A stretch of DNA of 64,000 bases from Siphonodentalium dalli (taxonomy: Eukaryota > Mollusca > Scaphopoda > Gadilida > Siphonodentaliidae). Below, in pieces: positions 25,662 to 39,707 of the stretch. The position numbers were made by a program, and so were the translations under genes. The stretch spans positions 272,237,426-272,301,425 of the forward strand of contig CP136063.1 of the NCBI GenBank assembly GCA_032622095.1. Reading direction: 5' to 3'. The number at the start of each line of letters is the position of its first letter. Position 1 is the first letter of the stretch. Below the pieces are notes generated by a model, which saw only the letters and a program-made list of their open reading frames with translations, did no database searches and was not told where the DNA came from.

Positions 25662-28600
25662 CTCATGGAATGTTACAAATAAAGAGCGTTCATTGCTAGT
25701 ATTATTCCTGGTATGTAACCAACAAAGAACGTCCATTGTTAGTCTTATGCATTGTATGCTACAAGTAAGGAACGTTCATTGCTAGTCTTAATCCTGGTAT
25801 GGAACCAACAAAGAACGTCCATTGTTAGTCTTATTCATGGTATGTTAAAAATAAAGAGCGTTCATTGCTAGTCTTATTCTTGGTATGTAACCAACAAAGA
25901 ACGTCCATTGTTAGTCTTATTCATTGTATGTTACAAATAAAGAGCGTTCCTTGCTAGTCTTATTCCTGGTATGTAATCAACAAAGAATGTCCACTGCTAG
26001 TCTTACTCCTGGTATGCTACAAATAAAAAGAGTTCATTGTTAGTCTTATTCCTGGAATGTAACCAACAAAGAACGTCCATGGTTAGTCTTATTCATGGTA
26101 TGTTACAAATAAAGAGCGTCCATTGCTAGTCTTATTCCTGGTATGTAACCAACAAAGAACGTCCATTGTTAGTCTTATTCATGGTATGTTACACATAAAG
26201 AGCGTTCATTGCTAGTCTTATTCCTGGTATGTTACAAATAAAGAGCGTTCATTGTTAGTCTATTCCTGGTATGTTACAAATAAAGAACGCTCATTGTTAG
26301 TCTATTCCTGGTAAGTTACAAATAAAGAACGCTCATTGTTAGTCTATTCCTGGTATGTTACAAATAAAGAGCGTTCATTGTTAGTCTATTCCTGGTATGT
26401 TACAAATAAAGAACGCTCATTGTTCGTCTATTCCTGGTATGTTACAAATAAAGAGGGTTCATCGTTAGTCTATTCCTGGTTTGTTACAAATAAAGAACGC
26501 TCATTGTTAGTCTATTACTGGTATGTTACAAATAAAGGGCGTTCATCGTTAGTCTATTCCTGGTATGTTACAAATAAAGAACGCTCATCGTTTGTCTATT
26601 CCTGGTATGTTACAAATAAAGAACACTCATTGTTAGTCTATTCCTGGTATGTTATAAATAAAGAGTGTTCATTGTTAGTCTATTCCTGATATATTACACA
26701 TAAAGAACGCTCATTGTTAGTCTTACTCCTGGTATGTTACATATAAGGAACGCACATTGTTAGTCTTACTCCTGGTATGTTACAAATAAAGAGCGTTCAT
26801 TGCTAGTCTATTCCTGTTATGTTACAAATAAAGAGCGTTCATTGTTAGACTATTCCTGGTATGTTACAAATAAAGAGCGTTCATTGTTAGTCTTACTCCT
26901 GGTATGTTACAAATAAAGAAAGCTCATTGTTAGTCTATTCCTGGTATGTTATAAATAAAGAGCGTTCATTGTTAGTCTTACTCCTGGTATGTTACCAATA
27001 AAGAACGCTCATTATTGGTATATTCCTGGTATGTTACAAATAAAGAGCGTTCGATGTTAGTCTTACTCATTGTATATTAAAAATAAAGACCGTTCATTGT
27101 TAGTCTTAATCATGGTATGTTAGAAATAAAGAGCGCGCATTGTTAGTCTATTCCTGGTATGTTATAAATACAGAGCGTTCATTGTTAGTCTTACTCCTGG
27201 TATGTTACCAATAAAGAACGCTCATTGTTAGTCTATTCATGGTATGTTGCAAATAAAGAGCGTTCATTGTTAGTCTATTCCTGGTATGTTACAAATAAAG
27301 AACGCTCATTGTTAGTCTTATTCCTGGTATGTTACAAATAAAGAGCGTTCATTGTTAGTCTATCCCTGGTATGTTACAAATAAACAGCGTTTATTGTTCG
27401 TCTATTCATGGTATGTAACCAACAAAGAACGTCCATTGTTAGTCTTATTCATGGTATGTTACAAATAAAGAGCGTTCACTGTTAGTCACCTCCTGGTAAA
27501 TAACCAATAATGAGCGTTCATTGTTAGTCTATTCCTGGTATGTTACAAATAAAGATCATTCATTGTTAGTCGTATTCCTGGTATGTTACAAATAAAGAGC
27601 GTTCATTGTTAGTCTATCCCTGGTATGTTACAAATAAACAGCGTTTATTGTTAGTCTATTCCTGGTATGTAGCCAACACAGAACTTTCATTGTTAGTCTT
27701 ATTCCTATTATGTTACACATTAAGAGCGTTCATTGTTAGTCTATTCATTGTTTGTTACCAATAAAGACCGTTCATTGTTAGTCTTAGTCATGTTATGTTA
27801 CAAATAAAGATTGTCTCTTGTTAGTATATTCATGGTATGTTACAAATAAAGATAGTTCATTGTTAGTCTTATTCCTGGTATGTTACAAATCAAGAGCGTT
27901 CATTGTTAGTCTTACACATTGTATGTTGAAAATAAAGAGCGTTCATTGTTAGTCTATTCCTGGTTTGTTACAAATAAATAACGCTCATTGTTATATAGTC
28001 TATTCTTGGTATGTTTCAAATAAAGAGCGTTCATTGTTAGTCTATTCCTGGTATGTTACAAATAAAGATCATTCTTTGTTATTCTATTCCTGGTATGTTA
28101 CAAATAACGAGCGTTCATTGCTAGTCTATTCCCGTTATGTTACAAATAAAGAGCGTTCATTGTTAGACTATTACTGGTATGTTACACATAAAGAGCGTTC
28201 ATTGTTTGTATTATTCCTGGTATGTTACAAATAAAGAACGCGCATTGTTAGTCTATTCCTGGTATGTTACAAATAAAGAACGTTCATTTTTAGTCTATCC
28301 CTGGTATGTTACAATAAAGAGCGTCATTGTTAGTCTATTCCTGGTATGTTACAAATAAAGAGCGTTCATTGTTATTCTATTCCTGGTATGTTACAATTAA
28401 AGAGCGTTCATTGTTAGTCTATTCATGGTATGTTACAAATAAAGAACGTCCATTGTTATTCTTATTCATGGTATGTTACAGATAAAGAGCGTTCATTGTT
28501 AGTCTTATTCCTGGTATGATACACATAAAAAGCGTTCATTGTTAGTCTACTCATTGTATGTTACCAATAAAGACCGTTCAGTGTTAGTCTTAGTCATGTT

Positions 28601-29059
28601 ATGTTACAAATTAAGAGCGTTCATTGTTAGTATATTCATGGTATGTTACAAATAAAGATCGTTCATTGTTAGTCTTATTCCTGGTATGTTACAAATAAAG
28701 AGCGTTCAATGTTAGTCTTACTCATTGTATGTTAAAAATAAAGACCGTTCATTGTTAGTCTTAGTCATGGTATGTTAGAAATGAAGAGCTTTCCTTGTTA
28801 GTATATTCATTGTATGTTACAAATAAAGATCGTTCATTGTTAGTCTTATTCCTGGTATGTTACACATAAAGAGCGTTCATTGTTAGTCTACTCATTGTAT
28901 GTTACCAATAAAGACTGTTCATTGTTAGTCTTAGTCATGGTATGCTACAAATAAAGAACGCTCATTGTTAGTCTTATTCCTGGTATGTTACAAATAACGA
29001 ACGCTCATTGTTAGTCTTATTCATGGTATGTTACTAATAAAGAGCGTTCATTGTTAGTC
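25662..29059 (+). repeat. Right flank of island 2 followed by C-B blocks
   Basis: Begins at offset 21971 from the right flank of island 1. Two extra 42 bp monomers (near 26847 and 27360) bring the offset to 22055 by block B (27965). The B tail has a single copy of the segment that is doubled as the 511 bp pair in the first 20 kb. No gene is seen. Confidence 0.87.
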
Positions 29060-32000
29060 TAGTCCTTGTATGTTACAAATAAAGAACGCTCATTGATAGT
29101 CTTACTCCTGGTATGTAACCAACAAAGAACGTCCATTGTTAGTCTTATTCATGGTATGTTACAAATAAAGAGCGTTCACTGTTAATCTATTCCTGGTATA
29201 TAACTAACAAAGAACGTCTATTGTTGGTATATTCCTGGTATGTTACAAATAAAGCGCGTTCATAGTTAGTCTTACTCATGGTATGGTACAAATAAAGAGC
29301 GTTCATTGCTAGTATTATTCCTGGTATGTAACCAGCAAAGAACGTCCATTGTTAGTCTTATTCGTTGTATGCTACAAATAAGGAGCGTTTATTGCTAGTC
29401 TTAATCCTGGTATGTAACCAACAAAGAACGTCCATTGTTAGTCTTATTCATGGTATGTTAAAAATAAAGAGCGTTCATTGCTAGTCTTATTTCTGGTATG
29501 TAACCAACAAAGAACGTCAATTGTTAGTCTTATTCATTGTATGTTACAAATAAAGAGCGTTCATTGATAGTCTTATTCCTGCTATGTAACCAACAAAGAA
29601 CGTCCACTGTTAGTCTTACTCCTGGTATGTTACAAATAAAGAGCGTTCATTGTTAGTCTTACTCCTGGTATGTTACAAATAAAGAGCGTTCATTGCTAGT
29701 CTTATTCCTGGATTCTAACCAACAAAGAACGTCCATTGTTAGTCTTATTCATGGTATGTTACAAATAAAGAGAGTTCATTGCTAGTCTTATTCCTGGTAT
29801 GTAACCAACACAGAACGTCCATTGTTAGTCTTAATCCTGGTATGTTACAAATAAATAGCGTTCATTGTTAGTCTATTCCTGGTATGTTACAAATAAAGAA
29901 CGCTCATTGTTAGTCTATTCCTGGTATGTTACAAATAAAGAACGCCCATTGTTAGTCTATTCCGGGTATGTTACAAATAAAGAGCGTTCATTGCTAGTCT
30001 TATTCCTGGTATATAACCAAAAAAGAGCGTTCATTGTTAGTCTTACTCCCGGTATGTTACGAATAAATAGCGTTCATTGTTAGTCTATTCCTGGTATGTT
30101 ACAAATAAAGAGCGTTCATTGCTAGTCTTATTCCTGGTAGTCTTATTCCTGGTATGTTACAAATAAAGAACGCTCATTGTTAGTCTATTCCTGGTATGTT
30201 ACAAATAAAGAACGTCCATTGTTAGTCTTAATCCTGGTATGTTACAAATAAAGAACGTTCATTGCTAGTCTTATTCCTGGTATGTTACAAATAAGGAACG
30301 TCCATTGTTAGTCTATTCCTGGTATGTTACAAATACAGAGCGTTCATTGTTAGTCTATTCCTGGTACGTTACAAATAAAGAACGCTCATTGTTAGTCTAT
30401 TCCTTGTTTGTTACAAATAAAGAGCGTTCATTGTTAGTCTATTCCTGGTATGTTACAAATAAAGAACGTTCATTGTTAGTCTATGCATGGTATGCTACAA
30501 ATAAAGAGTGTTCACTGTTAGTCTATTGCTGTTATGTTACAAATAAAGAGCATTCATTGTTATTCTATTCCTGGTATGTTACAAATAAAGAGCGTTCATT
30601 GCTAGTCTATTCCTGTTATGTTACAAATAAAGAGCGTTCATTGTTAGACTATTCCTGGTATGTTACAAATAAAGAGGGTTCATTGTTAGTCTTACTCCTG
30701 GTATGTTACAAATAAAGAAAGCACATTGTTAGTCTATTCCTGGTATGTTATAAATAAAGAGCGTCCATTGTTAGTCTTACTCCTGGTATGTTACCAATAA
30801 AGAATGCTCATTATTAGTATATTCCTGGTATGTTACAAATAAAGAGCGTTCGATGTTAGTCTTACTCATTGTATGTTAAAAATACAGACCGTTCATTGTT
30901 AGTCTTAGTCGCGGTATGTTAGAAATAAAGAGCGCTCATTGTTAGTCTATTCCTGGTATGTTATAAATAAAGAACGCCCATTGTTAGTCTTATCCCTGGT
31001 ATGTTACAAATAAAGAGCGTTCATTGTTAGTCTATTCATGGTATGTAACCAACAAAGAACGTCCATTGTTAGTCTTATTCATGGTATGTTACTAATAAAG
31101 AGCGTTCACTGTTAGTCACCTCCTGGTATGTTACGAATAAAGAGCGTTCATTGTTAGTATATTCCTGGTATGTTACAAATAAAGAGCGTTCATTGCTAGA
31201 CTTATTACTGGTAGTCTTATTCCTGGTATGTTACAAATAAAGAACGCTCATTTTTAGTCTATTCCTGGTATGCTACAAATAAAGAACGCTCATTGTTAGT
31301 CTATTCCTGGTGTGTTACAAATAAAGAGCGTTCATTGTTAGTCTATTCCTGGTATGTTACAAATAACGAACGCTCATTTTTAGTCTATTCCTGGTATGTT
31401 ACGAATAAAGTGCGTTCATTGCTAGTCGTCTTATTCGTGGTATGTAACCAACACAGAGCGTTCATTTTTAGTCTTACTTCTGGTATGTTACAAATAAAGA
31501 GCGTTCATTGTTAGTCTTATTCCTGGTATGTTACAAATAAAGACCGTTCATTTTTAGTCTTATTCCTTGTATGTTACGAATAAAGAGCGTTCATTGTTAG
31601 TCTATTCCAGGTATGTTACAAATAAAGAGCGTTCATTGTTAGTCTATTCCTGGTAAGTTACAAATAAAGAGCGTTCATTGCTAGCCTTATTCCTGGTATG
31701 GGTATGTTACAAATAAAGAACGTTCATTGTTTATCTATTCCTGGTATGTTACAAATAAAGAGCGTTCATTGTTAGTCTATTACTGGTATGTTACAAATAA
31801 AGAGCGTTCATTGCTAATCTATTCCTGTTATGTTACAATTAACGTGCGTTCATTGCTAGACTTATTCGTGGTATGTAACCAACACAGAGCGTTCATTGTT
31901 AGTCTTACTTTTGGTATGCTACAAATAAAGAGCGTTCATTGTTAGTCTTATTCCTGGTTTGTTACAAATAAAGATCGTTCATTGTTAGTCTTATTCCTGG

Positions 32001-32553
32001 TATATAACCAACAAAGAGCGTTCATTGTTAGTCTTACTCCTGGTATGTTACGAATAAATAGCGTTCATTGTTAGTCTATTCCTTGTATGTTACAAATAAA
32101 GAGCGTTCATTGTTAGTCTATTCCTGGTATGTTACAAATAAAGAGCGTTCATTGCTAGTCTTATTCCTGGTATATAACCAACAAAGAGCGTTCATTGTTA
32201 GTCTTACTCCTGGTATGTTACGAATAAATAGCGTTCATTGTTAGTCTATTCCTGGTATGTTACAAATAAAGTGCGTTCATTGCTAGTCTTATTCCTGGTA
32301 GTCTTATTCCTGGTAAGTTACAAATAAAGAACGCTCATTGTTAGTCTATTCCTGGTATGTTACAAATAAAGAACGTCCATTGTTAGTCTTAATCCTGGTA
32401 TGTTACAAATAAAGAACGTTCATTGCTAGTCTTATTCCTGGTATGTTACAAATAAGGAACGTCCATTGTTAGTATATTCCTGGTATGTTACAAATAAAGA
32501 GCATTCATTGTTAGTCTTACTCCTGGTATGTTACAAATAAAGAGCGCTCATTG

Positions 32554-32809
32554 TTAGTCTTATTCCTGGTATGTTACAAATAAAGAGCGTTCATTGTTAG
32601 TCTTATTCCTGGTATGTTACAAATAAAGAGCGTTCATTGTTAGTTTATTCCTGGTATGTTACAAATAAGGAACGCCCATTGTTAGTCTTATTCCTGGTAT
32701 GTTACAAATAAAGAGCGTTCATTGTTAGTCTTATTCCTGGTATGTTACAAATAAAGAGCGTTCATTGTTAGTTTATTCCTGGTATGTTACAAATAAGGAA
32801 CGCCCATTG
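32554..32809 (+). repeat. 128 bp tandem, two copies, next to island 3
   Basis: Same arrangement as beside island 1. Both units here read CAAATAAGG in the third monomer. Confidence 0.92.
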
Positions 32810-32861
32810 TTAGTCTTATTCCTGGTATGTTACAAATAAAGAGCGTTCATTGTTAGTCTAA

Positions 32862-33235
32862 TCTGCAAGGCCAGTGTCTAGTTGAAACATTCAAAAACAT
32901 ATATTCTTGAACTTTATTAACGCATGCCAAACTACTAGTGTTAGCGCTGCCACTTGACAAATTTGCTGATGGCAAAAATAATTCAAATTTGGCAAAAACA
33001 AAATTCCCGGTGAAATTAAGCCTCTGCGTGGTCTTTCCTCCACCCGTAAAATTGACAACGTCGTGTGTGGTCTTGCGGCTGGAACGACGATAAACCCTAA
33101 CAAACAAACAAACAAACATAGCAAATCCTCTTGTGATGCGCCCTTCTGATAAGGCAACCCTTCTATCGTGTTATTGTTTGATTATTGGTGTATTATGTGG
33201 TGATAAACTAGAGATGCGAATATAATTATTAACTA
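32862..33235. repeat. Non-satellite island, copy 3 (374 bp)
   Basis: Same junctions as copy 1. It carries GTGTGTGGTCTTGCGG, a form shared only with copy 4. Two overlapping - strand open frames of 88 codons exist, but in different frames of the same DNA and without a family I recognise. I treat them as chance. Confidence 0.9.
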
Positions 33236-36200
33236 CTCATGGAATGTTACAAATAAAGAGCGTTCATTGCTAGTATTATTCCTGGTATGTAACCAACAAA
33301 GAACGTCCATTGTTAGTCTTATGCATTGTATGCTACAAGTAAGGAACGTTCATTGCTAGTCTTAATCCTGGTATGGAACCAACAAAGAACGTCCATTGTT
33401 AGTCTTATTCATGGTATGTTAAAAATAAAGAGCGTTCATTGCTAGTCTTATTCTTGGTATGTAACCAACAAAGAACGTCCATTGTTAGTCTTATTCATTG
33501 TATGTTACAAATAAAGAGCGTTCATTGCTAGTCTTATTCCTGGTATGTAATCAACAAAGAATGTCCACTGCTAGTCTTACTCCTGGTATGCTACAAATAA
33601 AAAGCGTTCATTGTTAGTCTTATTCCTGGAATGTAACCAACAAAGAACGTCCATGGTTAGTCTTATTCATGGTATGTTACAAATAAAGAGCGTTCATTGC
33701 TAGTCTTATTCCTGGTATGTAACCAACAAAGAACGTCCATTGTTAGTCTTATTCATGGTATGTTACACATAAAGAGCGTTCATTGCTAGTCTTATTCCTG
33801 GTATGTTACAAATAAAGAGCGTTCATTGTTAGTCTATTCCTGGTATGTTACAAATAAAGAACGCTCATTGTTAGTCTATTCCTGGTAAGTTACAAATAAA
33901 TAACGCTCATTGTTAGTCTATTCCTGGTATGTTACAATTAAAGAGCGTTCATTGTTAGTCTATTCCTGGTATGTTACAAATAAAGAACGCTCATTGTTCG
34001 TCTATTCCTGGTATGTTACAAATAAAGAGGGTTCATCGTTAGTCTATTCCTGGTTTGTTACAAATAAAGAACGCTCATTGTTAGTCTATTACTGGTATGT
34101 TACAAATAAAGGGCGTTCATCGTTAGTCTATTCCTGGTATGTTACAAATAAAGAACGCTCATCGTTTGTCTATTCCTGGTATGTTACAAATAAAGAACAC
34201 TCATTGTTAGTCTATTCCTGGTATGTTATAAATAAAGAGTGTTCATTGTTAGTCTATTCCTGATATATTACACATAAAGAACGCTCATTGTTAGTCTTAC
34301 TCCTGGTATGTTACATATAAAGAACGCACATTGTTAGTCTTACTCCTGGTATGTTACAAATACAGAGCGTTCATTGCTAGTCTATTCCTGTTATGTTACA
34401 AATAAAGAGCGTTCATTGTTAGACTATTCCTGGTATGTTACAAATAAAGAGCGTTCATTGTTAGTCTTACTCCTGGTATGTTACAAATAAAGAAAGCTCA
34501 TTGTTAGTCTATTCCTGGTATGTTATAAATAAAGAGCGTTCATTGTTAGTCTTACTCCTGGTATGTTACCAATAAAGAACGCTCATTATTGGTATATTCC
34601 TGGTATGTTACAAATAAAGAGCGTTCGATGTTAGTCTTACTCATTGTATATTAAAAATAAAGACCGTTCATTGTTAGTCTTAGTCATGGTATGTTAGAAA
34701 TAAAGAGCGCGCATTGTTAGTCTATTCCTGGTATGTTATAAATACAGAGCGTTCATTGTTAGTCTTACTCCTGGTATGTTACCAACAAAGAACGCTCATT
34801 GTTAGTCTATTCATGGTATGTTGCAAATAAAGAGCGTTCATTGTTAGTCTATTCCTGGTATGTTACAAATAAAGAACGCTCATTGTTAGTCTTATTCCTG
34901 GTATGTTACAAATAAAGAGCGTTCATTGTTAATCACCTCCTGGTAAATAACCAATAATGAGCGTTCATTGTTAGTCTATTCCTGGTATGTTACAAATAAA
35001 GATCATTCATTGTTAGTCGTATTCCTGGTATGTTACAAATAAAGAGCGTTCATTGTTAGTCTATCCCTGGTATGTTACAAATAAACAGCGTTTATTGTTA
35101 GTCTATTCCTGGTATGTAGCCAACAAAGAACTTTCATTGTTAGTCTTATTCCTATTATGTTACACATTAAGAGCGTTCATTGTTAGTCTATTCATTGTTT
35201 GTTACCAATAAAGACCGTTCATTGTTAGTCTTAGTCATGTTATGTTACAAATAAAGATTGTCTCTTGTTAGTATATTCATGGTATGTTACAAATAAAGAT
35301 AGTTCATTGTTAGTCTTATTCCTGGTATGTTACAAATCAAGAGCGTTCATTGTTAGTCTTACACATTGTATGTTGAAAATAAAGAGCGTTCATTGTTAGT
35401 CTATTCCTGGTTTGTTACAAATAAATAACGCTCATTGTTATATAGTCTATTCTTGGTATGTTTCAAATAAAGAGCGTTCATTGTTAGTCTATTCCTGGTA
35501 TGTTACAAATAAAGAGCGTTCATTGTTCGTCTAGTCCTTGTATGTTACAAATAAAGAACGCTCATTGATAGTCTTACTCCTGGTATGTAACCAACAAAGA
35601 ACGTCCATTGTTAGTCTTATTCATGGTATGTTACAAATAAAGAGCGTTCACTGTTAATCTATTCCTGGTATATAACTAACAAAGAACGTCTATTGTTGGT
35701 ATATTCCTGGTATGTTACAAATAAAGCGCGTTCATAGTTAGTCTTACTCATGGTATGGTACAAATAAAGAGCGTTCATTGCTAGTATTATTCCTGGTATG
35801 TAACCAGCAAAGAACGTCCATTGTTAGTCTTATTCGTTGTATGCTACAAATAAGGAGCGTTTATTGCTAGTCTTAATCCTGGTATGTAACCAACAAAGAA
35901 CGTCCATTGTTAGTCTTATTCATGGTATGTTAAAAATAAAGAGCGTTCATTGCTAGTCTTATTTCTGGTATGTAACCAACAAAGAACGTCAATTGTTAGT
36001 CTTATTCATTGTATGTTACAAATAAAGAGCGTTCATTGATAGTCTTATTCCTGCTATGTAACCAACAAAGAACGTCCACTGTTAGTCTTACTCCTGGTAT
36101 GTTACAAATAAAGAGCGTTCATTGTTAGTCTTACTCCTGGTATGTTACAAATAAAGAGCGTTCATTGCTAGTCTTATTCCTGGATTCTAACCAACAAAGA

Positions 36201-39025
36201 ACGTCCATTGTTAGTCTTATTCATGGTATGTTACAAATAAAGAGAGTTCATTGCTAGTCTTATTCCTGGTATGTAACCAACACAGAACGTCCATTGTTAG
36301 TCTTAATCCTGGTATGTTACAAATAAATAGCGTTCATTGTTAGTCTATTCCTGGTATGTTACAAATAAAGAACGCTCATTGTTAGTCTATTCCTGGTATG
36401 TTACAAATAAAGAACGCCCATTGTTAGTCTATTCCGGGTATGTTACAAATAAAGAGCGTTCATTGCTAGTCTTATTCCTGGTATATAACCAAAAAAGAGC
36501 GTTCATTGTTAGTCTTACTCCCGGTATGTTACGAATAAATAGCGTTCATTGTTAGTCTATTCCTGGTATGTTACAAATAAAGAGCGTTCATTGCTAGTCT
36601 TATTCCTGGTAGTCTTATTCCTGGTATGTTACAAATAAAGAACGCTCATTGTTAGTCTATTCCTGGTATGTTACAAATAAAGAACGTCCATTGTTAGTCT
36701 TAATCCTGGTATGTTACAAATAAAGAACGTTCATTGCTAGTCTTATTCCTGGTATGTTACAAATAAGGAACGTCCATTGTTAGTCTATTCCTGGTATGTT
36801 ACAAATACAGAGCGTTCATTGTTAGTCTATTCCTGGTACGTTACAAATAAAGAACGCTCATTGTTAGTCTATTCCTTGTTTGTTACAAATAAAGAGCGTT
36901 CATTGTTAGTCTATTCCTGGTATGTTACAAATAAAGAACGTTCATTGTTAGTCTATGCATGGTATGCTACAAATAAAGAGTGTTCACTGTTAGTCTATTG
37001 CTGTTATGTTACAAATAAAGAGCATTCATTGTTATTCTATTCCTGGTATGTTACAAATAAAGAGCGTTCATTGCTAGTCTATTCCTGTTATGTTACAAAT
37101 AAAGAGCGTTCATTGTTAGACTATTCCTGGTATGTTACAAATAAAGAGGGTTCATTGTTAGTCTTACTCCTGGTATGTTACAAATAAAGAAAGCACATTG
37201 TTAGTCTATTCCTGGTATGTTATAAATAAAGAGCGTCCATTGTTAGTCTTACTCCTGGTATGTTACCAATAAAGAATGCTCATTATTAGTATATTCCTGG
37301 TATGTTACAAATAAAGAGCGTTCGATGTTAGTCTTACTCATTGTATGTTAAAAATACAGACCGTTCATTGTTAGTCTTAGTCGCGGTATGTTAGAAATAA
37401 AGAGCGCTCATTGTTAGTCTATTCCTGGTATGTTATAAATAAAGAACGCCCATTGTTAGTCTTATCCCTGGTATGTTACAAATAAAGAGCGTTCATTGTT
37501 AGTCTATTCATGGTATGTAACCAACAAAGAACGTCCATTGTTAGTCTTATTCATGGTATGTTACTAATAAAGAGCGTTCACTGTTAGTCACCTCCTGGTA
37601 TGTTACGAATAAAGAGCGTTCATTGTTAGTATATTCCTGGTATGTTACAAATAAAGAGCGTTCATTGCTAGACTTATTACTGGTAGTCTTATTCCTGGTA
37701 TGTTACAAATAAAGAACGCTCATTTTTAGTCTATTCCTGGTATGCTACAAATAAAGAACGCTCATTGTTAGTCTATTCCTGGTGTGTTACAAATAAAGAG
37801 CGTTCATTGTTAGTCTATTCCTGGTATGTTACAAATAACGAACGCTCATTTTTAGTCTATTCCTGGTATGTTACGAATAAAGTGCGTTCATTGCTAGTCG
37901 TCTTATTCGTGGTATGTAACCAACACAGAGCGTTCATTTTTAGTCTTACTTCTGGTATGTTACAAATAAAGAGCGTTCATTGTTAGTCTTATTCCTGGTA
38001 TGTTACAAATAAAGACCGTTCATTTTTAGTCTTATTCCTTGTATGTTACGAATAAAGAGCGTTCATTGTTAGTCTATTCCAGGTATGTTACAAATAAAGA
38101 GCGTTCATTGTTAGTCTATTCCTGGTAAGTTACAAATAAAGAGCGTTCATTGCTAGCCTTATTCCTGGTATGGGTATGTTACAAATAAAGAACGTTCATT
38201 GTTTATCTATTCCTGGTATGTTACAAATAAAGAGCGTTCATTGTTAGTCTATTACTGGTATGTTACAAATAAAGAGCGTTCATTGCTAATCTATTCCTGT
38301 TATGTTACAATTAACGTGCGTTCATTGCTAGACTTATTCGTGGTATGTAACCAACACAGAGCGTTCATTGTTAGTCTTACTTTTGGTATGCTACAAATAA
38401 AGAGCGTTCATTGTTAGTCTTATTCCTGGTTTGTTACAAATAAAGATCGTTCATTGTTAGTCTTATTCCTGGTATATAACCAACAAAGAGCGTTCATTGT
38501 TAGTCTTACTCCTGGTATGTTACGAATAAATAGCGTTCATTGTTAGTCTATTCCTTGTATGTTACAAATAAAGAGCGTTCATTGTTAGTCTATTCCTGGT
38601 ATGTTACAAATAAAGAGCGTTCATTGCTAGTCTTATTCCTGGTATATAACCAACAAAGAGCGTTCATTGTTAGTCTTACTCCTGGTATGTTACGAATAAA
38701 TAGCGTTCATTGTTAGTCTATTCCTGGTATGTTACAAATAAAGTGCGTTCATTGCTAGTCTTATTCCTGGTAGTCTTATTCCTGGTAAGTTACAAATAAA
38801 GAACGCTCATTGTTAGTCTATTCCTGGTATGTTACAAATAAAGAACGTCCATTGTTAGTCTTAATCCTGGTATGTTACAAATAAAGAACGTTCATTGCTA
38901 GTCTTATTCCTGGTATGTTACAAATAAGGAACGTCCATTGTTAGTATATTCCTGGTATGTTACAAATAAAGAGCATTCATTGTTAGTCTTACTCCTGGTA
39001 TGTTACAAATAAAGAGCGCTCATTG

Positions 39026-39281
39026 TTAGTCTTATTCCTGGTATGTTACAAATAAAGAGCGTTCATTGTTAGTCTTATTCCTGGTATGTTACAAATAAAG
39101 AGCGTTCATTGTTAGTTTATTCCTGGTATGTTACAAATAAGGAACGCCCATTGTTAGTCTTATTCCTGGTATGTTACAAATAAAGAGCGTTCATTGTTAG
39201 TCTTATTCCTGGTATGTTACAAATAAAGAGCGTTCATTGTTAGTTTATTCCTGGTATGTTACAAATAAGGAACGCCCATTG
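39026..39281 (+). repeat. 128 bp tandem, two copies, next to island 4
   Basis: Copy of the pair at 32554-32809, shifted by 6472 bp. Confidence 0.92.
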
Positions 39282-39333
39282 TTAGTCTTATTCCTGGTAT
39301 GTTACAAATAAAGAGCGTTCATTGTTAGTCTAA

Positions 39334-39707
39334 TCTGCAAGGCCAGTGTCTAGTTGAAACATTCAAAAACATATATTCTTGAACTTTATTAACGCATGCC
39401 AAACTACTAGTGTTAGCGCTGCCACTTGACAAATTTGCTGATGGCAAAAATAATTCAAATTTGGCAAAAACAAAATTCCCGGTGAAATTAAGCCTCTGCG
39501 TGGTCTTTCCTCCACCCGTAAAATTGACAACGTCGTGTGTGGTCTTGCGGCTGGAACGACGATAAACCCTAACAAACAAACAAACAAACATAGCAAATCC
39601 TCTTGTGATGCGCCCTTCTGATAAGGCAACCCTTCTATCGTGTTATTGTTTGATTATTGGTGTATTATGTGGTGATAAACTAGAGATGCGAATATAATTA
39701 TTAACTA
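39334..39707. repeat. Non-satellite island, copy 4 (374 bp)
   Basis: Appears identical to copy 3, from which it lies exactly 6472 bp away, including the GTGTGTGGTCTTGCGG form. No gene is called. Confidence 0.9.

Larger units (their letters stand above)
29060..35531 (+). repeat. 6472 bp HOR unit, copy 1 (contains island 3)
   Basis: Every marker I compared recurs 6472 bp downstream: AACCAAAAAAGAGCG (30016 and 36488), GTCGCGGTATG, GCTAGTCGTCTTATTCG, GGTTTGTTAC near 31960, and the island with its flanks. I found no difference between the copies in the parts compared. The unit begins after GTCTA at the AGTCCTTG marker monomer. It runs through an 'R' zone rich in 86 bp dimers, the left flank, island 3, the right flank and a shortened C-B start. 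No gene is seen. Confidence 0.9.
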